64,000 nt of DNA from Plecoglossus altivelis (Eukaryota > Chordata > Actinopteri > Osmeriformes > Plecoglossidae): positions 2,733,647-2,797,646 of the forward strand of contig BROE01000017.1 in NCBI GenBank assembly GCA_036571765.1. Direction: 5' to 3'. Under the pieces are notes generated by a model, which saw only the letters and a program-made list of their open reading frames with translations, searched no databases and had not been told where the DNA came from. The first letter of the stretch is position 1, and the number at the start of each line of letters is the position of its first letter. Below are positions 36,583 through 49,640 of the stretch, piece by piece. The position numbers and the translations under genes are program-made.

Positions 36583-37084
36583 TTTCACACAGGAAATGTG
36601 TGCTGATCCTAAGCTGTCTTCTTTTGCTTTTGGCGGTCAACGTCAGGCAATCTGTTTGATTGCGTTATACTGCCCTCCGCAGGGCAAACTGGGCATAGAA
36701 TTTTGACGTGACATTTTAAAGTATGTACTTAAAACAAGATATGAAAAATTTAATAACACGGATCTTTACCAAGATCAAGTGTCATTTCAGAAAGGGCATG
36801 ACAGCAGTGAAACGCCATGAGGTTGAATTGAATATATTGGATGCATATGAAAATCACATCGGTGAGCTCTTCAGTTGTCAAAAGTCCAGTGCTTCTTTTA
36901 TGGAATTATGTGTTCTACAAAATATTGCTGTGATGGAGCACTCCACCATACGTTACTTGGACATTACAAAGGAGACTAGGCAACGTGAAGAGTTAAATGA
37001 ACCATTGCACGGGTAAATAGACCATTTGTCACTTTGTAAGTGTAGCGATTATTTGTGTAAAACAATTGGACTAACATAAAAAAT

Positions 37085-37260
37085 AAGTAATGTTGAGGCA
37101 GAGACTGCAGCACCCAACAGGACACGGTAGAATGACACCGTGTCTTGCACGGCCATCAAACGCAGACCCTGGGTTTGATGTCTGCTTGTGGCACTATTTG
37201 GCGCCCAGGTGGGCCTTTCTGTGTGGAGTTTCCATGTTCTGCTCATGTTCATGTTTCCTC
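37085..37260 (+). mobile_element. SINE-like dispersed repeat remnant
   Basis: Contains CCCTGGGTTTGATGTCTGCT, resembling a tRNA-derived GGGTTCGATcCC box-B region. It is followed by GGTGGGCCTTTCTGTGTGGA and TTTCCATGTTCTGCTCATGT, then GTTTCCTC, a diverged match to a widespread fish repeat (GTGGAGTTTGCATGTTCTCC). Identified from memory of that consensus; borders approximate. Confidence 0.55.
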
Positions 37261-37388
37261 AACCAAGAACTACAACAAAAAAACGTGGATGAGCATGATT
37301 GGTCCCCATGTGCTTGATCAGGAATCCTGGCTACACTTTGTGGAAGGAGGAGATGAGATAAAAGCAGAGAGATCATTTTAAAGGTAGA

Positions 37389-37391
<3 letters not shown>

Positions 37392-37462
<71 letters not shown>

Positions 37463-37483
37463 TGTGTGTGTGTGTGTGTGTGT
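37392..37483. repeat. (GT)n microsatellite, about 92 bp
   Basis: Nearly perfect GT dinucleotide array with a single GGG interruption near 37457-37460. Confidence 0.97.
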
Positions 37484-39314
37484 CTTCCCAGTGTGAACGT
37501 TTGATTTAAAAAAGTTTAATTTGAAGTGTAGCCTGTTCATGATATGGTAGAATAAACGACGTAAACCCAATCCTTATACGTATTTATTAGTGATTTTGCA
37601 TGATACACTAAAGGTATCAACATAAATTTGGCGAATTTCTATCTCAATCTGGTGAATTTAAATGGTCTTTATCGCACTCAGCGTGGTATCATTTCTTTTC
37701 ATGCAGCCCCATTTTGTACCATCGGGCACCGGATTGGTTAGGACCAGCCACTTACTCAATTATGCAATTATTCCACCCACATGGTGGAGCCGATCTCACC
37801 AACTGCCAGATTAATTGCACCAGCAAGATACCAAATTATTTACATTTTTGCGAGCATCAGATAATAGCCTTAGACTACTTTAGGCTACAAGACCATCGCT
37901 TTCGCTGGAACCCTTGAGTTTTAGCTGCTAGCTGGTAAAGCCTTTGCGTTCCCATGTTGTTCCTTCTGTAGCCTTCTCTAATTACAGAATTACTTTACTT
38001 TTTACACACAAAAAACACACACTTATTTTACTTTTAATGGTTCCTCAAATAGTTTATTAAAGATGCAATCTGAATTTGAAACTGTCGACTGCCTTTTGCA
38101 CCCAAAGAATCACGCTAAATGTTAGCCCCCATCACTACCTCTATCCTTGCCCACCCCTCTAGGGAAATGGTCCTCCTTGGTTGAGTTTTTACAAGATAAT
38201 TTACCAAGAAACTACTTTTTGGTTTTGAAATGGAAAAGACCACTCAAGACTACCATCTAGTGGTCACAGACGGTATTAAAACTCAATACTGCCAAATTTC
38301 CGTTGGCTTCCATTGTAACATTCTTTCATTTTCTGAGATAAAATGTTCTTGCAGTACTTTGTGTCTTGTGTGTTTTGCTCTTTAAAACTAGCTGGGCTTT
38401 TCAAATTTTAGTAATACATTTTCCTGGTCGTTAAGGGACAACCAAAATCAAATTAGTAATGCATTCACAGAGCACAAAAACATTACTGTCAATATGTTAA
38501 AAGTAATCAAAATAAACAGTTTAAGTCAGATTCCATTTGCTTCAATCGACTGTCGGAGACAAAGAACTTCAGCTTCTGAATCCCTGAAGGCCAATAGGGT
38601 AGTACCTGAATATTAAAACATGTTCCCCCCATAACCAAGTCTGCAAGTGGGGCATCTAACGTTAACCAAATCTGCAACCATGTTGGGTGTCTTGTCTCCT
38701 GAATAGAATCACTGATACACCTACCACATCTTATCTTTTCCCACCCCCACACTTACACACGATGAGATTTGTGAATGCACATGGTCACAGGCTTTTAGAC
38801 ACTCATTAGCCCGTGTTAATACAATAAGTGTCAGATCTTATTTCATGGTGCGGTGTCTTGGAATTTTACCCCCCCTCCCCCTCCCCACCCCCCTCCCCGC
38901 GCAGAATTCCTTCTTCTGTGGAATTCTTTCAGACCTTATCCTGCTCTGGTTGCCATTAGACTAACAGAGCACACGCACCAGACTCCCAAACTCTCTCACA
39001 CGTCCCCATCTGCTACAGTCAAACACGGATCAAGCAGACTACGTTTGCTCCGACTGCCGGGGTCCTTGCGGAGGATCTTCAGGAACCGGCAGCTGTTTTG
39101 GGAGATGATCACCCCGCCCCTGCGCACAAAGCACATCTTCTTGTCTTGTGTATAGACAGCACATGCTGAGTTTGAACAAAATCTTAATTAAGGCTTCTAA
39201 TCCTCCATGCCATCGCCTGACCAGCGCTGTGCCATCACGTGAAGTTCTGGAAAGCACAACACGGAGGGGAGGGGGGGAGGGGGGGGGGATTGGACAGTGC
39301 CATTTGTTTTGCAG

Positions 39315-39389
39315 TTGTTAGGTAGGCATGGTGACAAGGCTGTTAGGTAGGCATGGTGACAAGGCTGTTAGGTAGGCATGGTGACAAGG
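39315..39389. repeat. Tandem repeat, three 25-bp units
   Basis: Units of CTGTTAGGTAGGCATGGTGA followed by CAAGG at 39315, 39340 and 39365. They are identical apart from the first base of the first unit. Confidence 0.95.
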
Positions 39390-41629
39390 CTGGGTTTAGT
39401 CCCTGGGTTTTCTAAATTGACACATGAGCGGCGGTTTACAGGAGACTAAATAAAATGTTACGTTTGAATGTTTGTTTGTTTGTTTGTTTTTTAAATTTGT
39501 GGTGGTAATTAAATGTCCACCGTCTTAGTCTACAGCAGATCAGGAAATTCCATTCCAAAGAAGTGAAAAAGAGGGACGTTTTTTTACATTTTTGTTTCCC
39601 CTTTATTTTTATGATGTTCTGTGCTGGAAATTAAGGTTACTTTAATCTGCCACATGTTGAAGGTCAAACTCTGAGTGAACATCTTTAGTTATTAAAGTAC
39701 CGTAGATGGGTCTCCAACTACCCCTGCATGGTTGGGCTTGTATTAAAAAACAATCTTTAAGGCTCACAATCCACAACTGTAGAAGGTTTGAAGATCCATC
39801 ATGGCCATCACCTTCTCCAGCGATGAAGGAAGCGATGTGGTTTTGGTAGAAAACGTGCCCCACCTCTCAATGGAGCAAGTGCCCTGATGGAAGATTTGTG
39901 ACAGACGAGTCGAAAATGAGCGTGACATGTCTTAAACAGGCGAAGCCTCGTCACCCTGACATTTGACAAGATGATGGGCACAAGCTATGATTATTGCCCC
40001 GCGCTTAAGCCTGTAATGAATATTCAGCCCTGGCCTTTCTGAAAAACAACAACTGTTAGGATAAAAATGATCAGAAAAGCTGTCAGCTACTGATTGTATC
40101 TTCTGAACGTGTCCAGAAGATGTCTCAAGGAATGTGATGGGATTTACAGGTCAATAACATCAGTTTAAAGCGAGCAGGAGAACACCTTTCCAAAGTATCA
40201 TCTCATACTAGACCAAGGGTGAATTTCCCAAATCTTAACGGCAGGAAATAACGCCCCTTGAATAGAAAACATCTATTCCGCATTTTGGTGTACTCTCCAA
40301 ACATCTCGGCTATTGGTCCTCTTGTCTACCCCGAGACACCCCAAGCCCGTCTCTCTCAACTGACAAAGATGCCAATAATGGTGGGGGAAAGACTCGGGGA
40401 GGGACATGGCGAGGAGCCCCCGCCCCCCTCCCTCCCCCAGCCCCCCTCTTATCCACCCTCTAGAACCATGCGGACCACAGGGGCTGGGTTAATCACATTA
40501 AAGGCCCTGGAGAGAGATGGGAAGTAGACAGCACCGTGACAGCCAGGCAGCCACTGGCACAACTAATCCCGTTAGGCCAGGGAAAAAGGGGGACGCCATC
40601 GCTCCTACTAGGCTTGGAGGGAAAAAAACATTTTCCCAGGAATGAGTTCACCTGTATGGTAACACAGAAAAGTTGGCCTTTTGATGCCTATTAGAATGAA
40701 ACAATCGCACTTGGCAAATACCACGAGATTTTGTTTTCATGTTGGCAAATGGATTGGCGAGGCATGACAAAAAAAGAAGAATCGGTTACAGACAGTGGGC
40801 ATTGCGTGGGCTCCTCTTTTATGCGCGACGCACAGCAGTTCTTTGAAACCCTACAGTCCCTCAAACACGGAGGAGACAAGGAGGGGTGCCGGTAAAAGGA
40901 TAGAGCTTACTTTATCTGTCATTGTAAGCGCACCCGAGTTCAACCTTAATGTAAACCTTTACCAGTCTGGATAAGAATAGGATGCGCTCTCGAAAGATCC
41001 GTCCTGCTGTGTAATCCGGCAGATGGCCACAGCCACGGACACTGCCTGAGCGGCTGGCCACTGCAGGGATAACAGGGAAAGTCCGATCGCAAGCCTCTAC
41101 CAAGTCCTGGGAGCCTTTAAATCAAGAGTCTTTACTAACCCCTCAGCAATGCTGGGAAACTGAGCCGTCAGTTTGGATCCGTCAAGTTTCGACTTAATCT
41201 CGCACTCCACTTCTCTCCCCTCATCCTTTCTTTATTGTATCTTTCTCTTTTGTGGGGGGGAGGGGGATTAAGCCGAGTGGTAAAACAGTGATTTAATGAT
41301 CTTTCCTTGGCTGTGTGCGCCACTTAAAGCATGAGACAAACAAGCAGAGGGATTTTGGGAGTCACCCCCTCTGAGCGCAGAGGGAGACTGTGTGAGGCTT
41401 TTCAGGCATCTTAAGCTTTGGTTATTTTCTTCTATCTATGGTCTGATTTGTTGTGGTCTGGTCTGGGAAAAAAAATGTTTGGGAATTTTGATACAAGTGC
41501 ATTAGAATACAGGGGAAGGCAAACAGACATTCAGTGGAACAACAATTTTAATTGTTTGTTGATTGTGGTAGGAGTTCATTTTAATGAAAATGGGGGTTTA
41601 AGCATAACTGCCACCAGCCGACAGGATTA

Positions 41630-41770
41630 AAGGCTAACTCTAATTAATTATCCATCCTTTTCTGATTTAAATGGCGCAACTGCATATACCCAGTGAAATG
41701 AGCAAATGTAATTTTGAGTCATTAAAATGTGGACGGTAATTAAAACCTGCCTAATGCAGATTCGGTAAAC
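41630..41770. promoter_or_regulatory. Candidate conserved non-coding element (5)
   Basis: Contains CTCTAATTAATTATCCATCC, AAATGTAATTTTGAGTCATTAA and GACGGTAATTAAAACC in 140 bp of non-repetitive sequence, a high density of homeodomain-type sites. Composition-based call only. Confidence 0.3.
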
Positions 41771-42039
41771 AACGCATAGCTAGCAGCTCTGATTTGAGAT
41801 CTGTCTGAGACGCTGAAGGGTGGTCTGCTATGGTCTGTGGTTGGGGTTCAAGGGAGATCGGGAGTCATTAGGGATGGAAGGAGGAAAAGACTGGAGCGCT
41901 CTCTGCACCCGAAGAGAGACTTCTCAACACAGCCACGCTGTCTAGGCCTCCAGTCTCCGGCGGGGCAACAAGACGCACAGCCTCTCAAAGTCGCCAAGTG
42001 TCGTCTGAGAACTTGGCCCCTGTCCCTCACCGGCTGCCT

Positions 42040-42300
42040 TTCAATTCCCCTGCCGTCGTTGAAGTGTCTCCCCCGTATTCAGCTCACGATTGATCCCTTG
42101 ACGGAATTAATCCCAGATGTACTTAGCGATGGCCTTTCATCCCGTGGTGTCAACAAGTCAATCCCAATGCGAAACATCATACGATGGCAATGAAACCAAA
42201 GCTCCCAACTCATGAACCCAAAGGAGACCGCTTTCGACATTGTCTTCTTGTTCGCTTTGGCCACGTCCATTTCTTAATGGCTCGATTCAATCGTTCTTTT
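42040..42300. promoter_or_regulatory. Candidate conserved non-coding element (6)
   Basis: Non-repetitive block with CACGATTGATC, GACGGAATTAATCCC, CATCATACGATGGCAATG and CGATTCAATCG motifs. ORFs crossing it on both strands lack any family signature. Composition-based call only. Confidence 0.25.
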
Positions 42301-42484
42301 GTTCAGCTAAAAGGAAGTCTATACTCCTTTTCTACGTATTGTGCTGTGGCCTCGGCTCAACGAACGCGACGGTCTCAGCTCTCCCACTATGTGGTATCTA
42401 GGTGGATTCTTATTCAATTGCTGCTGTAACCCCCACCAAAGAAAAAAACCCCAGTCAAAAATCCATATCCTACTCAAGAAAGAG

Positions 42485-42487
<3 letters not shown>

Positions 42488-42516
<29 letters not shown>
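42488..42516. repeat. (GA)n microsatellite
   Basis: About 14 GA units, uninterrupted. Confidence 0.95.
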
Positions 42517-42518
<2 letters not shown>

Positions 42519-42753
42519 ACTGCTGTGCATGAGCAGACTGCCACTCAGTGGCCAGCATGTAAACCTACACATCAGGTATTCCTTAACACCGTTTCCTCTG
42601 GCAACAGTGGGTCATGAACGACCAATAAGGACGGTCCAATTGGCTTCCTCAGTCATGTCCCCATTCAGGCAGCTTTGCAATACGCTATGTAGCACAGAAA
42701 GAAGAACAAGGATGCGAAGATGAGGTCAACTATGAACTGGGAACATCTGGGAT

Positions 42754-42759
42754 TTTATT
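42754..42759 (-). terminator. Candidate wasf3 poly(A) signal
   Basis: AATAAA on the minus strand, about 400 nt beyond the wasf3 stop codon at 43160-43162. Confidence 0.5.
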
Positions 42760-43159
42760 GAGTCACACACTGAGGGCGTGATAGAGCAATATCACTGCAT
42801 GACACGCGGTAAGACTCATTTTAGCTGTTGTGAAAACAATACGAATCACAATCACAACTAATGGTACTAGCGAAATATCTGCATTCAGGTGGGGTTCAAC
42901 AGTGGGTTAACTTTAACGGATTTAAGTTGAGTCACCATGTGTATGATGATTCAGATGATAAATATGAAGCACTTATCTTCTCAGCATATGGCCCTTATTA
43001 TGTGTGTGTGTGTGTGCACATAATGTATGTATTTTACCTGACCATGTGGACTGTCTGAACCACAAAATAAATAAACAGGTACTCTGTTTTCTGTAAGAGG
43101 GCCAGGAGGAACCCCAGTGTCTGTAACTTGAAACGTCGCTAAGCAACCGTCTCCCCAGG

Positions 43160-46100
43160 TTAGTCTGACCACTCGTTTTCTTCCAGCTCCGAGTCGTCTT
43201 CAGAGTCGCTGTACTCCACGGCGATGCGACGGGACAAGATGGTGGCCACGTCGTTCCCCACGGGCTCCTTCTTAGCCTGCTGCTCTTGCTGCTCCTGCAC
43301 CTTCTTCAGCTGAATGCCTGAAACGCCCACGCAGGTGCCCGTCAGTAGCCAGTATAAGCAGTAAGCCGTAATATAAGCAGTATAAGCAGTACACAGTCAC
43401 CCACAAATATGGACAATTTCCACAGACGGACACGGGGGCACGTAGAACAAAAACAGCAGACAAGCAGTGATACGCACACGTGCGGCTTTACAACCATCAA
43501 CAACGATTTCGTCGCTGTCGCATGCGCTTGTTAGCACGTCGCCGTCGAAGCATGCGAGAGAAACGGTTGTCTGGGGAGCTGGCCCAACTCACCCATGCGA
43601 ATGGCCGAGAGGAGATCGCTGCGCGCGTCCGTGGGGGGTTGTCCGTCGGCTCTCCTCCCCTCGCCGTGTCCCGCCAATTGCGGGAGGTCAGGGGGCAGGG
43701 GTGGAGGTGGGGGACCAGGGGGAGGGGGGATCATCCGGGGGCCTGGGGGAGGTAGAGGTGGGAGAGGGTAGCCCGGCACCCCAGGGCCGGCATGTGGAGC
43801 GTGAGGGAGCACACCCAGAGGAGAGCCGAAAGCCGTCTGAGCGGAGGGGATGAGAGGGGCTGTGGTGGGCGGTGGTGGACCGGAGCTGGCATAGTACTCC
43901 ATGATGCTGTCACACACATAGGACACAATGCAGGGCATCAGACTACATACACGTGCAATGGATGCTGCTGCTATGGGTAACATGTAAATCCAGCTGCTTG
44001 TAATAAGTGTTAACAGGTAATAACGTCCTCATAGGATGCTTTTATAACTTAAAATATGGTATTATATGTATAATATAAGACTGGCTAAAGCCTCATTGAC
44101 AAACGCTTTATCCAAACACCAAGATCTAACGTGTCACCGTACTGTGTGATGAAGTATAAGATGATCTGTTTCATTGCAGATGTACAGGCTGTCAGTGCAC
44201 TGCAGATGTCACACTTTCATAATTTAGGATTCGGTCCAAATCCTACCTGTAATCGGCCGGCGGAAGGATGATGGATCCGTTCAGTCCGTCAGAAGAGCGG
44301 GGCAGGGGCGGCGAGTGCCGTGGGTGGCTGAGGACCGGCCCTCTGTAGGTGACCCCGATGCTGTGGTACTCGTGCTCTGCCGAGGCCAAGGAAGAGCTGT
44401 CCCCTGGCAGGTAGCCCTGAGCCTGGGCGTGGTTGTAGGGCTGCGGCGTGGACGCCGGAGATGCCGGGAAGTCAGGGAAGTCCGTTCCGTACGGCCTGCA
44501 AAGCGAGACGACGTAGCGATCATCGTTACAGATTACATCGCCACTTACGTTGCCCCCCCCCCAATGCCCACATGTTGTCCAGATGACAAGATATGTAAGC
44601 GCTTCAAAGGGGCTTTTATTTTGTTTGTTTATTTGTGTGTTTTAAATGTCATGAAAGCACTACGGCATTACTAAATATGGTCGGTCATCGCTGTCCAGGA
44701 GATTTGAAAAAGAACAGACCTGCCCTCTGGAGAGAGCGAGCCCTCAGACGACAGCCCGCGGTGAAGAGAGTGAGGGTGGCGATGGTCGGGACGGAGCTCT
44801 TTGTCGAACGCCATCATGTTCCACTCCTGCCGGCGGTTCCTGGCCTTCCTCACCTTCTTCACCTCCCGCGGAAGCGTGCCATCGACACACCTCTTCTGCT
44901 CCTGCGATGGAAGAGAGAGACGAAGCCGAACATTTCGGCTATTTATAGTGACGGTTCCCAACACTAGTCCTTGGGGAACACCTGCCCCAAATGGTTCAAA
45001 AGAATGGGTCGTTATCCAGGTCTGTAGAAGCCTTTCCTTTAACCATTCATTTCAATCAGGTGTGTTGTAGAAGAGAGACATCTAAAACATGCTGGACAGG
45101 TGTTTCTTGAGGACCAGAGTTGGGAACCACTGATCTACAGGATGTAAAAAGTATGTGCCAAGTGATGTGTTTGAGTCATTACTTTGAGGTGAAAGGCAAA
45201 GCAAGAACATTCTGGACGACCATCGACACGTTTGAAAGAGATTCCATGAAAATTCTAAAGCAACATTCCAAATACTCCACACAAACGTGAACAAATTCCA
45301 CGTTTGGAATGATTTTCGTCATGCTTTAAGCGTTGTGGAATACAGCGTTTTAAATGACATGGCTGAATAACGGGCCAAAGGTGTCGTGGGTGTGAGAACA
45401 GCGATGGTGTCGATGGGGGGGACTGTTCTCACCCTCTGCCTCCTCCTCTCCTTCCTCTTGTCCTCCGTGTCCTGCAGCATCCTCTCCTTCCACAGGTCGA
45501 AGAAGTACGACGGATCCGAGTAGAACTTCATCCCGTCGACGCGGTCGTCTCTGCGACGACAAGGACGAGTCGTCAATTTACAGAATTGATTTGGAATGGA
45601 GGGGGGGGGGGGGGGGCGGAGTCATGTTGAAGGTTTGAGCAGGTGTTTAGGTTGGCTGCGTGCCGGCCGTGTGACTCACCTATAGGCAGAGAGGAGGCTG
45701 AGAGGCGGGGGCATGTCGCTGCTGTTGTACATCTCCGTCACGGGGTTGGCAGCGCTGCTCTTGGACACCACCTGCTGGTCCTGCATGGTGGAGCTCTTGA
45801 ACGCTTTCCTCATGTTGATGTCCTGCAGGGAGACTGGAGTACGGAATTGACGGTGTGAAAGATGTGTCGCTGAGAGTTTGGGCATACAGTTTAGGAAATG
45901 GTAACTGGCAAAAAGCGCATTTGCCTTAGCATAAATGCATGGTATTGTCTTTCAAAACAAACATTTAACATGGGTATATGTGTAATCGTATGTTCATATT
46001 TGACACCCCCAACCCTTAACCTATGACCCCAACTGACCCTCCTCCACAGTGGAGTCCAGCTGGGTGACCTTGACAGCCAGGCGGTCTATGCGGTCTTGGA

Positions 46101-47137
46101 GGGAGTTAGCCCGCATGTAAAACGTGTTGGCTTCGTTAAACAGCTCTCCAAAAACATCCTCTGCATGTTTGCCTGAAGCCCAAAACAAACATATTTACAA
46201 GGAACCAAAGCTGTCGTCAATAGTTACAAGGAGAATTCAACACCTTACTCCTAAAGTAAAAGACACATACGATCCTGAAAGTGAACTCGAACGAGGGAGT
46301 GGTGCTCAGTGAGTTTTCCTACAATTGCGCTTATAATCATGGAATCCAAACTGTGCGAGGGAAAGAGCAATTGATTGGGAAAACTGTCAGTACACTCTCT
46401 CTGTCCCTGTCCTCCCTCACTCTCTTCTTTCTCTGCTTCAGTGACACTAAGCTCCTCAGTAATCCCTAATCTCTTGTGACTTTACAAAGCCCTACCACAC
46501 ACACACAAACACACACATGAACGCTCCATGCAGACACATACGAACTCCGTGGGGCTATCTATGGGCCAGATGTCTGATAAATTTGCTACCTCTAATACCT
46601 TGTTTCTCTCTCTCTCTCCACACACAAAAAAAACACCACGCGCGCAAATAGATACAGGCAAGCCGCATCTGTCATTGTCAAAACCTGCCAACCCAATAGA
46701 ATCACTAACCGGAGAATCATTATTCCGAAGCGCTTCAGCAAATCAGATTGACAGTGTAACACGGTCAAAGAAACACAAGACGACGCGTCGTGCAACTCAT
46801 TCCAGAAAGGGACACCCCTCAAAGAGATGCACACGTAGGCAAATGGAAGAGAGGAGTCACAGTAATAGGGAGGTGAGGGACCCCAATAAAGCAAAGCAGA
46901 GCAGGGTCATGCAGAGCAGATGGGAGCAGAGCGGTGGAGAAAAGAGCATCACGGAGGAAACATATAACGTCTCGTTTTGTCTTCGCTCAGAGCCAGCGTC
47001 TTACTTAGACTGCTCAGCTGGCGGATGATGGCCGACAGCGTGTTGTTGGTGACGCACTCCAGCTCGTTGCCGATGCCATCGGGCAGAGCGCCGCGACACA
47101 GGTGCCGAGGCTCGATGTTCCTCTTGACCAGAGGCAT
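43160..47137 (-). CDS. wasf3: WASP family member 3 (WAVE3)
   Basis: Eight coding exons on the minus strand: 47005-47137, 46038-46172, 45680-45833, 45433-45550, 44720-44901, 44247-44495, 43593-43906 and 43160-43317. They join in phase to 480 aa (human 502). The N-terminal WAVE homology domain begins MPLVKRNIEPRHLCRGALP and contains the helical LQDRIDRLAVKVTQLDSTVEE segment. A basic region follows (EVKKVRKARNRRQEWNMMAFDKEL). A proline-rich region (about 327-415) includes EYYASSGPPPP. The C-terminal VCA consists of WH2 (DARSDLLSAIRMGIQLKKV, about 417-435), a central helix (ATILSRRIAVEYSDS) and the acidic tail EENEWSD with the conserved Trp. WAVE proteins relay Rac signals to Arp2/3. The ATG is in the second exon; the first exon, at about 48202-48262, is untranslated. 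Confidence 0.96.
44948..45132. mobile_element. hAT-type MITE, copy D
   Basis: Ends are related to copies A-C: ...GGTTCCCAACACTAGTCCTTGG on the left and, on the complement of the right end, CAGTGGTTCCCAACTCTGGT. Internal CATTTCAATCAGGTGTG and ACATCTAAAACATGCTGGAC match the family. It lies in the wasf3 intron between exons 5 and 6, 46 bp from the exon 6 splice acceptor. Borders within a few bases. Confidence 0.7.
45601..45616. repeat. Homopolymer G16
   Basis: Run of 16 G in a wasf3 intron. Confidence 0.9.
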
Positions 47138-47182
47138 GACCTCCTCTCAGGGCCCCTGCTCTGCGCCACCCAGCACACCTGC

Positions 47183-48201
47183 TGCAAGACACGAGGGGAG
47201 GCAAAGCCCCAAATAGACACATTAACACCTAAAGACAATTCAGAACTACAGTTTAGGTTTTAAAACCTATCTACACTTCGGGCACTAAAAAAATAGCCGG
47301 TGTCATTTATCTTTAAGTGACATAGAAGGAACATGTTTGATCTGGGAAGTACTTGGCGATTCAAACCCATGCAAATGAAGCTCAGTTTAAACCTTTATGT
47401 GATCTATGATCTGCACTTGATCCAAATAATTGATCAACTGAAACTGTTATTGCATTTGGTTGTTTGTTGTGTCATAAAAACGCAGTTCAAATTCAACCAA
47501 ATACGATATCTCAGAAATACCCCTCTATAGTTCTGAGGTAAAACTACTGAACAACTAGGTATGGACTGACTACACATAGTGTGTACTGTATGACATGGAA
47601 CGAGTGCAAACATAGTAAGCAAAGCAGACATTGGTGCCACTTGGAGACATCCTACACTGTAACATTGACAGGCAGTGTATTGTTGAGTATAATTAATGGG
47701 GGGTTGTTGGAGACGAGTTAAAAGGCGCATGGAGGATGGAATTTTAATGGTTGAAAGGCACTAAAATCGAATGGCAACAAACAGCTGAAAACAGGTACCT
47801 AGATCATTTTTGTTATAACTGACGAGAAAGCATATAAGGGCAATCACAGAGACTGACAACCTTGGGGAAAACAGGCCAAATTAAAGCAAAGCTTCAACCA
47901 GGTGATTACAAGATGGGATCGAGTTATCATGACCAGGTCCTGCGCACAGCTATAATTATAGACAAATTCAACTGTTCTGAATTGACGATGTCGCCTAATG
48001 TATATATACAGAAAACTCTGACAAAGGCTATAACGTTACAGTTAACATTTCTCGCAATCGTAATCGGTAGACTTATCATAATGACTGCAGTCAGGTTACT
48101 GCACACAAGCACTTCTTTCCTTGAGTGATTTAGATCAATTGGCTGTAGAGGCGGGGTGTGAAAGTTAAAAGGAAAGTAGTTGAAAAAGAACAGACACTCA
48201 C
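47183..48201. other. wasf3 intron 1
   Basis: Intron between the untranslated first exon and the exon carrying the ATG (acceptor TTGCAG just above about 47180). No exon or other gene was recognised inside it. Confidence 0.5.
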
Positions 48202-48300
48202 CAAAAGTGTCCTTAAACACAAAATGCCGATCTTGTCCGACGATTGAGTTTCCAACGCTACTCAGTGTCATTCTTATTGGGGCGGGACTTTATCCACTGA
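48202..48300 (-). promoter_or_regulatory. wasf3 untranslated first exon and core promoter
   Basis: A donor (TTTTG|GTGAGTG on the minus strand) ends a short exon at 48202. Immediately upstream is CCCGCCCCAATAAG on the minus strand, a GC box fused to a CCAAT box, at about 48273-48287. The exon has no coding continuation and would be 5'UTR. A second CCAATCAG is at about 48372 on the plus strand. Confidence 0.55.
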
Positions 48301-48984
48301 GTGAGTTACAATCTCGGGCGCAAATCAGCTCTCAATCCCAGAGATTAGATTAGCAGATTTTGTGGTGTCACCCAATCAGTTTCGCACGTCAACATCCTCG
48401 TCCATATCGTAAAACAATCTGACAGTAAACAACAAAAGACAAGCATTACATTTCATTATAGTCAAACCTAATTATTATTTACATTATTGATTTTATGTTT
48501 AATAAACTGCATTGGATAATTTATATTTTCATCTGTCTTGAATGTGTTGAAAACCCAAGCAATTCTGTAGTATATCTGGTGAGACGCATTGACCATGTGA
48601 CGGTAAATAAGTAGCCTATCACGTTATAGATCCGTATTTGTCTATTGTTTACGTCAAACTAAATTGTGTAGAACTGCATTGGTTCATTTTCATCTATTTA
48701 TTCTTTAATATTGGGGTGTCATTACTCATTTCTGGCATGCGTCCACTTTAATTTGTTGTCTGGATTCAGGTACTATTAAGTGTGTGAACCATCCGCACCA
48801 CGCTAATCTCTGTACCCAATGCCTTTCACGACAGATGGCATCTGGAATGGACTGGGGGGTTGGTGTCTGAAGTCTAAGGGCTTAAAGGCACAGTTATATC
48901 CTCAGTCACTCTATTATGTATTATCCCACTGTCTGTATATGATCAAATCTATCTTATTGCCAGTACTTTTGACACAGTCCCCAT

Positions 48985-49640
48985 CCCCCTGGGTACCCTG
49001 ACCCTGCCTGTTCCAGTTACTGCCAGTGAAGAAGACATCACGATCCAGCAGACTTCAACACTGCACTGTTCCTCCTCCTCATCATCATTGGAATAGAACA
49101 TTAATCAACAATCTAATTTTACAATCTCTTCTGAGTTCATGATTGTCCTTGGTCACTCCTGGCTGGTGTTAGGGTTGTTTGGGTTATCACAACCCACATA
49201 TTGGCTGGTCTTTGGTTGCCTTCATCGAGTGGGGATCTACGTACCATGCGACCTGGGATTCTCCAGCCCTCCTCTTTATAGCAGTCCAAAGTGCCTTGCC
49301 TGAATATGCTGGCCTCAAGGAGGTTGTATGTAAAATGAGGGCCATGTCTGTTTCACCCCGTCAACAACAATGTGCCATTGACCTGCTTCTAGGTCCTTGT
49401 CCATGGGGAAGGAGTTTAGTTCATTTTCTATTAGTCTGGTTCCTCTGGTTTCTATCCGGGATTTCATCTCCATTGCTGCCCCTCACACTGCCTTCGCTAA
49501 AGTGGCGTCACTGTTCCCCAGGTCCTTCTTCTTTGAGAGGTATGTCAAGCTTGATCCCAGAGGACTGTCTGGTCAGGGGCGTCTCTAGGGCTCATGACTT
49601 CAGAATTGCAAAGGTAACAGATGCCAGAGTTTCCAGTGTT
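48985..49640 (+). mobile_element. Decayed Ty3/Gypsy pol fragment (protease/RT junction)
   Basis: Translated pieces resemble the protease-to-reverse-transcriptase linker of fish Ty3/Gypsy elements. VLGHSWL lies in one frame near 49150. After a frame change come HNPHIGWS, YHATW, a LPEYAGLKEV segment (family: PPEYLDLKEVF) and CAIDLLLGP, between about 49190 and 49410. Upstream PVPVTA near 49005 matches the preceding PLxVTALDG region. At least one frameshift and stop codons separate the pieces, so it cannot be expressed as an enzyme. No LTRs were found. Similarity is from memory of the family; borders approximate. Confidence 0.7.

Larger units (their letters stand above)
36583..42753. other. Non-coding interval between gtf3a and wasf3
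   Basis: About 6 kb. The left end is the gtf3a promoter (CRE-like AACGTCA near 36643 and TGACGTGA near 36703). The rest holds a SINE-like remnant, a long (GT)n tract, a 3 x 25-bp repeat, a (GA)n tract and several AT-rich candidate regulatory blocks. None of the human neighbours USP12, RPL21, RASL11A or GPR12 could be recognised here. Confidence 0.6.

Noticed and set aside
43467..43853. 128-aa plus-strand open frame
   Set aside because: Antisense of the wasf3 proline-rich exon, which explains its G/C-rich open character.
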